This document shows, piece after piece, positions 13,625-25,600 of a stretch of DNA of 64,000 nt (position 1 is the stretch's first letter; the number at the start of each line of letters is the position of its first letter). The stretch is from assembly GCF_964275005.1 (NCBI RefSeq), contig NC_092692.1:13402764-13466763 (forward strand). Reading direction: 5' to 3'. The notes beneath the pieces are model-generated. The model had not been told where the DNA came from. It saw only the letters and a program-made list of their open reading frames with translations, and searched no databases. Origin of the DNA: Diadema setosum. Taxonomy: Eukaryota; Echinodermata; Echinoidea; Diadematoida; Diadematidae. A program made the translations under genes and the position numbers.

Positions 13625-16600
13625 TCAACTCAGGTTGGGTCAGTGCCAAGGGTGTGGTTATCCACCGATCACAGATGCATTGTGTGGTAAGCTAGCAAGT
13701 GATGAGAGCACAATCACTTTGTGGGCAGTACTCTGAACTATCAAGTGTACATGTAACCTGTCATTTCAAAAGACTGTCAAATTGTAGCTTATAGATTGTT
13801 CTATTGTCCTGCTCTTCAGCTGTGAGCCTTCAATGATATCTAATCTGCCCACTTTTACCTAAAACACACTACCAAAGGAATGGTTAGATAAAAATGTGGA
13901 GGTATTCACTAAATATTTACAGTTTTGCAGTGGAAGATCAGGGGTATATGTGACTGCATCACAAAACCAGCAAAAAGATGCACTCCCTGATTTTGCGCAA
14001 AAAACCTCAAAATAGGTGAAATGGGTGAACATAGTCAATCTTCTGTTTTTTATATTTTCAGGAAGAGCAATTCTTTTTTCTATGTAATGAAGGATAATAT
14101 AAAGTTTGGGTTTATAAAACGAATGTTTCTAGCAGTTCTTACAGGACAGTATTTTTTTGACTAGTGTGATTAGGTATATATTGTAGGCCCCTTTTCATTT
14201 CATAAACATCCTTTTATACACACTGTTCATTTTCAACTCTGATAGCTTTTGAAAGGATTGTGCTACTGCATTTAAAGTTAGTATCAGTCATGAACAGAAT
14301 GTGTTCAAGGAGTGTAGAAATTTTCAGCTTAATCTGACAATCCCTTTATTGTGGTTATCTCAAGAGCTTGACATCCTTGACACATCATTTTTGTCCATTC
14401 ATTGCACAGAGCCAAGCTTGGTGAGATTAAGTAACAGTTCTTGAATAGACCCTAAATTTCAAAGCCTCTTTTTTTCAGTAAACACTCTTCCAGAGTGTGT
14501 ACTCTATTTCCATTATTTAGACTGGTTTGGAAGGTCCAGTCAATTTGAGTTACACATCATTTTAAAGCTTAGATAGTCTGCTCTGTCAATATCTCCCCTT
14601 AACTAAAGATCCATGTCTGGTGACTTACTCTTGGTCTTGTGATGCAGGGTCACAATACTCTTGCGTAATGCATCCAAAACAAAAGATGAAATTTTGTATT
14701 TCAAAATATTCACATACTTTTGAATTGGACAGGAGGTACTTAGGATATCAAAAGTTTTATTTTCATCTGTTTTCTTCCAGCCAATCCATTTCTTTTGCAA
14801 TTATTTTTGACTTGTGATGTCTACAAGTTAACCAGGGTATAGTGGTGACAACTCATCCATTATTTACCAGTCATTTTCAAAGTCTTTAGATTGCCCTGTT
14901 ATTACTCATGTGGAATTGCAATAAAAATTGTGCTACATACACAATGTATTTTTGCTGCAAGTTGTGTCTTGAGTTTTTGAGCTTTGCTTTGTTTGGACTC
15001 GCAAGTAATATGCATTTTTTTTTTTTGTGAGTAATTTTTTATAATGTCTTGTTTTATTCAGGTGTAAAGAGTTGGTGTTAGCTACGAACAGAGCCCTTTA
15101 TGACTTAGTAGACAGGCTTACACGGCAGGTGAGTTACTGTGGCAATATTCACAGCAGGGATTTTGTTTTGTCAAATGGCTAAAACTTTTGATGATATGCC
15201 TCTTTTAGTTTGTGCAAACAAATTTTACGGTACAGTGCTTGATTCTCATTTTATGTTCATTTGCATGTAATTTCTGTTGATTTTCTTTTCATTGTATGTA
15301 TACTTCTGTGCTTTGCTTTGACTTTTAAAAAAAGAATATTTGTGCATATCATAAGCATTTCAGAGGTACTGAAATAGGCAAGTTTATACATTGTAGGTAT
15401 TGATGAAGGATACTGAGGTATTGCCTTACTCTATTTTTGTCTTGGCATAATGTAAAGTTGGTAGTCTAACTTTGTATTATGTCTGTGGGAATTTCAAAGT
15501 GAAGCATTATATTAGTGTTAAAGACATTAAAAGCCTATCCATTAGAATTACTAGGATATGAATATTCATGTACATATGTATGTATTAATACTTACGAATT
15601 ATTATTACTGTTACTATGATTATTATCATAACTATCACATTATCATGGTCATTTTCATAATTGCTTTTACTGGTGGTTGGATTTTCGTTTTTATGTCCTT
15701 CTTATGATTATCATCATATTTGTGATTATTACTATCATTTCTAATCATGATATGATAGGTGTCTGTCAATCCACACTATCGCATGAAAGTCTTTCGGCAT
15801 CACTTTGTGGCTCATGATGGCAGGAACAGCTACTCCCCTCACACCGAAGATGTTGTTGGTTTTGCAGGTAGGATGTGCTCATCAGCTCTTGCTACCCTCA
15901 AAAATATTTTGAGTGATTGGTTCCTGTGAACAAAATAAGATGATAAAAAAAAAACTAATGTAAATTAGATTGATGATTATAATTATACATATAGGGCTGT
16001 TCATGTTGTGTCGTTATAGCGATTTGTAAATTTCAGGGTTTTTTTCAGAATGTTCTGCTTGTACCATGCAATTTACTAATTTCTGGATAAAGACATATTT
16101 GCCTGCCTACAGTTTGCAGTTTGTAGATTTTCAGTTTGTCTGTAGACTGGGCTGTGGGCTTTGGCACCTTGCTCAATGATGGATACTGTAAACGTCAATA
16201 CTTTCGCATTATTATTATTATTATTATTTTTTTTTTTTTTTTTTTTTTGCGCTGAGCAGCTCAAAAACATATTCACAGGTTCTTGAATTCTGGTGCGCAA
16301 TTGTCAACCCATTAAAAATGTGCAGAGAAGATATTTTCACAGGTGTTAGAATTCACACTATCTAGAAGTAGCGTGAAATACATGAAAATTAATGTACCGT
16401 GAAAATTTCTGCATAGTACAGACCAATGCTGCTGTTCTCCTATATTAGGGGTACCTTGAACCTTTGGTGTTCCCATTGTGGGAAACAGAGCCCTTGTGCA
16501 TGAGGTTTTAAATAATGTGTTTTTCCACTAACTGACAAAATATGTACCAGTCTATAGATCTGGATTTCTTTTTGTTAGCTTTGTTTTGTTTTGATTTGTT

Positions 16601-19600
16601 TTGTTGTTTTTAAGGGGGAAGTATGAGAATGAAAATGTGTCCAATTTCCTTGTTATTGAAATTCTAACACAGACGAGAACTTCAAGGCCATCACAACAGG
16701 TTTCCAGCACATCGCTGGCCGCCACAACCAGGGACCCGTCTACTACACCTTCCCGCTGGACGCTGAGAGCGGCGACCAGGATGCTTTTGCCATCGCTGCC
16801 ACCGTGGCTTCAGAGAAGGCGTGGCTCTTCATCTGCACCCGCTCCCACGAGGAGCGCTGCATCGAGGGCGTGGACATCTCCCGCCGCGCCAAGCTCATGC
16901 CCCCTCTCAAGTCCGACATGCGACTGGCGCACCTCGACCTCGCCGACCTCGGGGTCTCGAACCCTAAGCAGATCGTCGTCCGAGTGCCCAAATCGAACAA
17001 GGTGAGTATTACCTTTTAAAATGGATTTCACCTTGCATGCTGGATGTATCTGAAAACTTTATATTAACATGTGCATGCACGCATATAAATGTGCATGTCT
17101 TGAATGCCTAGCAGAACGTCAACTTGCCAGACTTTACTTTGTGGAGTACAGTATTCATACCCCTCTGGACAATATTGTAATGAGTCTATATGACCATTTT
17201 GTATAATTGTATTTTTGTATAATATCCAAAGTTGCCAATTAGTACATAATTTTTGCTATGTTTTCATTCAACCAAAATAAGAAAATATGTTGTATAAATA
17301 AAAAAAATAAAGCTTTTTCTATATATTTGATAAAGCATGCTGAGTTTGTACAATATTTCCATTTTTGACCAAAGTATGAGTTTTTGCTTTCAGACTTTTT
17401 TTTTTAATTCGACCGAACATTAGCATGTTTTTAGATATGCAGAGTTTGGCAGACTGGTAATGCCTCATATATAAAGATTGTTGAATAAACACTTCATTCT
17501 CTGTTACACACCGTCCGCTGTATGAATTGCATTAACTACCTTTTCTTTTGTTGTAAAATGTTATATTTCCAGATCCATGTGATAGTGGATGCATACAAGA
17601 AATCAGAAAGAGTGATGAGTGCCAGTCTACCCGGATTTTTCTCTTACAGTAAGTTTCATTACATTCTGTGTCGCCTGAGTTTTGTCTGCACACTATTAGT
17701 AAAAGGAAACACAAAACTTTCACATATTCCTCTTTTTTTTTATGGGGGGGGGGGGGGGAGGAGGGAGGGAGTATCTGTACAAATATTCTCAAGGAGTTTT
17801 CATAACCGTGGTATTGTTTTGAAAGAAATGACAGTGGAAAAGTGCCTCTATCATATTCATCATTTATGTAATATAAGCAATCTAGGTAAGTTCCCTGCAT
17901 TTTTAATCCGACTGTCATAGGTACTCTAAACTTTTATTCATAGTAATTTATCAATTGTGTCTGATTTAGCATGTTTCCTGTTAATTTCTGTGATGTTCTT
18001 GTCTACCGTTATGTTGCCCTAGACAGCCCCACATTGAAGTAAGACCTATTTTGCTTGTCATGTAACATGAATTCATTGTAGAGATATTTGGCAAGTTTGT
18101 AAATGAAAATGTGATTAATTTGGTTCCATAACATGTGCTTCTGCGACAATTGCTCCTATGAAATGTCTGCCCGCTAATCCAAACATAAATTCTACCCACA
18201 AACATAACCCTGATCCTAATCCTAATCCTCACATTTTATTAAACTAAAAACCCTATCACAACCATAACCCTAACCCTAGGTCCTTGGAGAAAATAAGACT
18301 GGATCAGTTGTCGCAGGAGTAAATGTCATGTCACTGATTCATTTACCGTTTTATTTGACAGCAACGAAAGCTTCTGTATTATCATGCTAAGTTTTGTGTC
18401 TAGTAGGGGTTTTGAGGATGAAACTCAAACGGTGTTCATTACAATCTTCCGATTGCTTTACGTGACTGTCAAAACTTTTATTTGTTGTCCTCTTCCTCCT
18501 CCTCCTCCTCCTCCTCTTTCTCCTTCCTCCTCTGCTATCACATCCTCTCCGTCATCCTCCTCTGCCACCACCTCTTCCTCCTCCTCCTCCTTCTCCCTCC
18601 TGCTCCTCCATCTCCTACTTTTCTCTCTCTCTCTCTTCCTTCTCCTTTCCATCCTCCTTCTTTCCTCTTCCTCTTTTCCCCTTCTTTCTTCTCCTCCTCC
18701 TCTCCCTTTGTCTTCTTCCCCTTCCTCTTCCGTCTCTTCCTCTTTATCCTTCTTTTCTCCTCCTCTCCTCCTCCTCTCTCTCCCTTCTTCTTTCTCCTCC
18801 TTCACTCTCTTCATTTTCATCCTCCTTCACCTCTTCCTCCTTTCCTCCTCCTCCTCTTCCTCTTCCTCCACTTCCTCTTCCTTTTCCCATTTATCCCCTT
18901 CCCCCTCTCCCTCCTCCTCCTCTTCCTCCTCTCCTCCTCCTCCTCCTCCTCCTCCTTCTTCTTCTCCTCCTGTCCCACCTCCTGTTTGTCCACAGAGCCA
19001 AAGACCATCATGAAGCAGCATGACTCGCACTCCCTCTTCTTCAACATCTCGTTGCCGGAGCTTGACTCAGTTTGGAAGGCTTACACTGCCATCCTTGAAC
19101 CGGCCCATTGCTTTGAGCCAGTCAGAAGAGGTAAGGGTAATATCCAGCACCACCTTGCATGGTGTTACACACAAAGTCCAACATACTCACAGAATCTGAG
19201 TCACTTGCATGGACATTTAGCTGAGTTTCCAGTACACTCAACAAGCTAGGGTGTAATTCAGTATCACCTTGCATGGTGTAACAGAGTCCAGCATATTCAC
19301 TGAATCACCCTGACTTGCTTGGACATTGAGCCGAGTTTCCAGTACACTCAAACAAGCTAGCAAACTTCTGTTTTACTCCCTCAAAAATGAATTTTGTTTT
19401 AATGGCCCCAGGCTGGCAGGTACGTACAATAGGTCTGTAAAACCTGCTTAATGTATCCTATGATTAGTATCATAAATTAAGTTTCCTGGAGGTAAGTCAG
19501 TGTTGGGTGTCAAGTGTTCAATGTCAGGGATTCAGTTCCTAATTAATTGATGTAAATTGCACAGGTAATGAGGTGTTTGAAATAAATGCCATGCCAGTCA

Positions 19601-22600
19601 TTCTACATTACCATTATCATATACTGTAAAAGTGGATTATATTCGTGCGATTAATTTTCATGCTCAGCTGGGCACAATGAGTTTCACATGTTTTTCATTC
19701 CGCAAAATCAGGACATCAATTATTGGAACATATGGCATGCAAAAATATCTGTGTGCCTTTATTTTCACACTAGCTTCTGGTTGCGCGAAAATGCACGAAA
19801 ATTTTCACTTATAAAGTAGCAAAGATGTAGAGGTCTTGTAATTGTCAAAAGTTGAATATCAGGCATGCGTTGTCGCCGTATCCAAGAATGCACAGGCATT
19901 ATAACCACAGTTCTTACAACTTTATTTTTTGTGTGAAATGTAAAACATCTGATGGAATGAAAGAGTAAAATCCAGTTAAAACATATAGATAGAATAAATA
20001 ATTCTAGTAAGCTTTCAAATTTTGTAATCAATTCAATTTTTGTCCTCACACCTCTCTGTCAAGATGGCAACACCACCCTCCATCTCCACGTCCCCTGGTT
20101 CCAGGAAGATGAGTGGTCCGTTGCCAAGGCGACGGAGAACAATGTGATGTCCCTCAAGCTCCAGAGTGGGCGTCCGGCCGGGGATGAGCGCCCAGTGCAG
20201 CTCCATGCCTACGTCTACTCGAGGTGTCACTACCGGCTGAGGGTGGCTATCTCTCACAGGGAGATTCCCGGACAGGTGAGGGGTCAGGGGTTAAGGGTCA
20301 TGGGAGGGGGTCAGGGGTTGTGTGGTTGCTGTCATTTTTGCTGATCATGTTGTGTTTTGCTGATCGTTGTGTTCACTGACTGTACTGGTACTTAGGAATT
20401 TTATAGTATGGCTCTGAATGGTGGTAGCCCCTATTCTAAAAATTGATATAGGAGTACATACTTAAATTGGCTTGTGGTACTGGCAAAGTGGTTGCCTTGT
20501 TCTGCAGATAGATTCTTTGAGGTTATCAAAATTGAAAGAAACTCTTAAATCTGCTTAACACCTACTAAATTATAATTGCCCAACAAAGATTTAGCTATTT
20601 TTGTCAAAAGAAAAGAAAACAAAATGTGAACAGACAAAGTCACATCAAAAGTTTGATTTGCTGAAGTTCTGGGGGGTGTTTCATCAATTTAGTCAGCGCT
20701 GACAATTTCAGCAAAGTCCTTGGTTTTGATTGGCTGAGATGCTCTGCTCAGAAAATGACAACTTGTCAGCGCTGACTAAGTTGATGAAACACCCCCCTGT
20801 TCCAACTATATTTTCCTGATGTAAACATCATGTGCACTTACTTTGCATGGATCTACTCTTTATGTTATCATGATGGTAAAATGATGTTTTTGGAGAAAAA
20901 ACAGGGAAATTAGGGGGGTAGATTCCACATCTGTTCATTGACTTTTTTAAAAGCTCTGATCATGAAGTGATTATATTATGAAAAGAGAAAGGATATTCTA
21001 AGAAATATTTCACATTTGAAAACAAGGCAGGAGAGAGAGCAAAAGGGTTTTGTCTGACCTTAAAGTTGTTGCATGTTAATTAGATGCAGAGAACTATCGT
21101 CAGATTAGCTTTGGTTTTAAAGAAATTTTTAAAAGAAAATGTAAAGAAAATTCCACAAAAATTAACTTTTTTAGCATAATGAAAGAGCACTTGACTAACC
21201 ACCTTAAGAAAGCAGGGGGAATAATTGTTACCCGTAACATATGTCAGTATCACGTTGATGGAATGTGTAATTTTCACGAAAAGTCAATTTTTGTGCAATT
21301 CTCTTTACATTTTCTTTATATTGTTGTCCACTCATATGTCATAACCTCTAGTAGTCTCCTCATCCAGCGGTTCCAACACCAAAACTAAAAAATTAATAAC
21401 TTTTGCATCGATTGTCCGATTTTCCTCAAACTTTCACTGATGTGTTCTACTAATGTTGCTGCTTTCACTCAATCCACATTTCTCTTTAGGTTCGTGTTCC
21501 CTTTAAGTTATGAGAGCAGTTAATGTCTCCGCATTGGCCTTCTGTGTTGGTTGACTGGTGTTGATAACAGTATTGTGCTATGGTGAATAAGATGTGTTCT
21601 GATTGTAAAGCTTTTACTCGTATGTGTCTTTGTGTGTGCAACTCATCAATAATGAAGACGGCTGTGGTGTTACTGTTGTATGGACTGTAATTGTTCGTTT
21701 TTTGGGTGTATCTGCAATACTTATGTTTCGTGCTTAGCATAATAGAGTCACATGTGGCAGTGTTTGCTCTATGTACTGGATACATTGTATTTGGCAGAAT
21801 TTCTTCTTCAGTTCTCATTCTATTTATGTATGCCCCCAGGAAGCTCTTTCATAGCACTTGTTCATCACTGTGAACTACATGTAGGTCAGAAGTTTTATAT
21901 AAAATGTAATTATTACCCATATCAAACATCTGAGCTGTGGAGTGGTTCTACAAAGTCGTATTCCCCTTCTTTTTACATGCCAGCCGGGGTAAATTTATTA
22001 TATCCCCCTATTTTATAGATGCCTATGGGATTTGTGTGTTACAAAAGAGGGAAATATAACATCCGGGCACTTGAGTTCCCGGTGATGAAAATTTTCTGTT
22101 GATGAGAGTTTCTCAAGGAGTGTTTATGCTACAGAGGGCAAATTCTCATATGTTAACATGTAAAAATTGAGGACGATCGCTGCATCTGCCTTCTGTGTGT
22201 ATTAAAGCATATGTGTGACTGTGGGCACATGGCTGTAATGCGCACTGCATGCCTGAGTTTTTCAAAAGAAGGCAAATTCTCATACATTAACACATAAAAA
22301 TAAAGAACAACCATGGCACCGTGTGAGCTAGCTGTTACGCACGTCACATAGCTGTGGCAAGCCAATGGAGTAAAATGGAGTCGAAAGGGGCCTGAGCTTT
22401 CAATCCTAGCAGAATTTTCTTCAGAGCCAATGCCTCCGACAAAGATCCCGCGAGAATCTAAAGCTAAAGCCCATGCTAATTGTGCACAAAAACTTAGCAT
22501 GTACTGCGTCAAGTCAATCTAATATTACAACTTGATAGAGGCAGCTGTTAGTCAGTGCCACAAAGAAACATGCATCCCGACTAAATCTCTCATTCTAAAA

Positions 22601-25600
22601 TATCAGCCAACGTCCACACAGCCACATTTGAATTCTTTCTAACTACTATCCTAAGAATCTTCCTAAAAGTATCCCATGCAAACAGGTTTGGAAGAGTACC
22701 CTTGAGAGGACAATCGTGTTTTTGTTTGTTTGTTTGTTTGTTTGCTTTATTGTAGTAAAAAACACACAAACAAACAAACCGTCATTGCCACTACTGGTGT
22801 GGAGTTCAGTGGGGCATTTTATGAAGCTTTTTGTCAGATATTTTTTTCTGACAAACTGTTATAAGCTACTGAAATCCTTCCAACTGATTGGCTGAGAGCA
22901 AATTTGTCCAACCATTTTGTCAGAAAATAAAAAAGAGAACACTTTATGAAATGCCCTCCAGATATGTCACTAGCTACAAGACATTGATGAAAGAAAAGTG
23001 GAGTGTGTGAATGAGGGAATGAATGAATGGTATTGTTAAAATACTGTGTGACTGGATGACTTTGTGGATGAATTCACTTGATTGATGGATGGATGGATGA
23101 ATATACAGGTTTGTAAATAGTTTAGTGGATGGCTCAATGGATGGATGTTTGTTCAGAATCGAAAGCATGATCTTCAAAAATAGTACACCAGTAACTCCCA
23201 CTGTGCATTCTTGGCTTTACTTCTGCCCATCTTGTTGTGTTCCGTGAAATACATTTACATGTACATTTACGTGTATCGTACGCGACATATTTTTAGTATA
23301 AAGTGAATCAAGACTTCTGAGACATTTGTTTGTTTGTTTGTTGTTTGTTTTTACTTTTGTTTTTGTTTTTGTTTTTGGTGGTGGTGGTGGTAACATATAA
23401 AGAACTACAGCAGTTGAAAGGATGTTATTTCTTTTCGACTTGTATTTAAGCAAAGTTTGTAGGGATTGCCCCACATTGGAGATGATACACTGTGTTTGTG
23501 TTTGCAGGAGGCAATATTTTGGTATATTGTTAATTTCACAAATATCAATCCTCTTGCGATATTTGTTCATCATGTGGTATGTTTGGTCAATTAATATGTG
23601 TTATAAAATGGGCTTTAGAATCTCTGCAATCTGATTGGTCAACTGTCATGCATTGATTTTTACTGATCCACACTGAGCCATGCGTCCGGTAAAATCCGAA
23701 CGCATGGCTCAAGTCTTGTATAGTGTTATAGGTGTACCGGATGCATGATGGGGAAAATGGTTGCATTTCACGAATTTACAGGCCTATTTTATAACACAAA
23801 TGATGCACAGGCCAATTTCGTGGATCAGTGAGAATTGGATGCTCTCGTTTAACTTGGGAACAGTCTAAAACCCACTCACTGTGCTCGTTGGTTTAAACAG
23901 TTCCAGAGTTAAACTCGCGAATCCAATTCTCACCGTTCACTCTGTCCTGTGCATCATTTGTATAATGTAAGTTGGGTATGAATTAGTAACTATAGCATGT
24001 TGGAAAAAGAGTTGAGCACAAATTGAAGTACTTATACATTCTTAATGTACTTAAAACAACAGCAATATTTTTTTTTTCTTCTGACTTTTTACATATGAAC
24101 ATAATCAACCTTATTTTACATAAGATCATACTTCTTGTTTTTTGCGCGTAACATGGACATAAACCAGTTCCGTACACGCATTGTACAGTGTACAAGTATG
24201 TGACTGAAAAGAAATCTTGGGCGAGGGAGGGTGCAGACTGTCAAAAGAAAAATGTAATGAGATAATTAGCCTAATATTGCATACATGCATGTGGTGATAT
24301 CCCACCATCAAAGTACACATACTATGAAAACTGGAAGTTACCATCTCGTAAATGTAACCATGGCAACCTCACGGAGTGCAGTGTGGGACAAAGAAGTTTG
24401 GATGTTGACTTTGCCCCAGTTTAGGGCAGTGTGAATACCACTTTGTTGACTTTGTATCAATATTTATCCGACCCGTCAAAGCTGTTGCATTTGTTTACAG
24501 ACAAACTCTTGACATCAAATTTCCATTGTAAATGGCAGATTGATTTCTGCTGTAGGGGGCTGGGTGTTTACTGAAGATATGCCATTTATATTCGGTAAGC
24601 ATCTTATTTTGCAAACTGATACTTGTAAGGCAGTCCTGTGAGTTGTTAAATTTTGCTATGAAGAACCACATGTGACAGTAATGGAATAAAATATCATCCC
24701 TTCTCAAGAAGCAAAGGTTGCAATTTCCTGCCCTTTTAGAAAGAAAATATGCATGGCGTTTGTGTTACATGAGTCAGTATTCTAGCATGTTTCACTAACA
24801 TGACTGGTCTCACAAAATTTACAAAAATAAAATCAAATTAGATGGTATGATGTGCAATACAAGGTAATTTTCTTCTTTTTTGTGACTGTGAAAGTAACCT
24901 ACATATAAGGTGAAGCATTACTTCAGTGATTTTGTAAGTATGGGATAGACATTTATCTTTATTTTAGATAGTTATAAAAGTGAAATACTGAGTTGATATG
25001 CAAGAATCACGTCTAGCAGATTTGTGTGCAACTGTGCATTATAACATTAATAGGTGTATACAAGTAGATAACAAACAATTCATGACACATAGCTTATAAC
25101 TTTACTCAATTGCCACACATTTATTATCCAATTTATGCTTTTAGCATGACGCCATAAATGAAAGAGGCCTAGTATCACACTCATGTAATGAATACCATGT
25201 ATCATTTCATGGTAGTTTAATTTTTGTTAATTTTGCAAGTTGTCTGATTTTCACAATATTTAACTACACATCAAAATACTGGCTCCTGCAATGCAAATGT
25301 AATGTAGATCAATTTGGTGAATCAAAAACTTACTTCTTGTAAGTTCATCATGTAGTCATTGAGTCATTGTGATTCTTGATAGCAAATTTGATTACTTTTA
25401 CTAAAACTGTCTTTAAGACAGTTTATATGTTGCTTTTGCAAAAAAAAAAAAAAAAAATGCTTTCAAAATGTATGGCATATTAATTATGACAATACTTTAA
25501 AACACTTTTGCACACCTCTAACCTTACAAATACCAGAAGGCATAAGCACACAAAAGGTATAAAAGAATTTCAATTAAAAACAAAAAGAAAGATCTATTTG

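Noticed and set aside
16601-17005. 134-codon + frame over PGAP1 exon 11
   Set aside because: Out of phase with exon 11, which matches PGAP1. It is a shadow in GC-rich coding DNA.
18207-18280. True telomere or chromosome end
   Set aside because: Degenerate, short, inside an intron and bounded by inverted repeats.
18384-19249. Long S/P/L-rich frames (+) and E/R-rich frames (-)
   Set aside because: Produced by the TCC tract. Only 18996-19130, in the PGAP1 phase, is coding.
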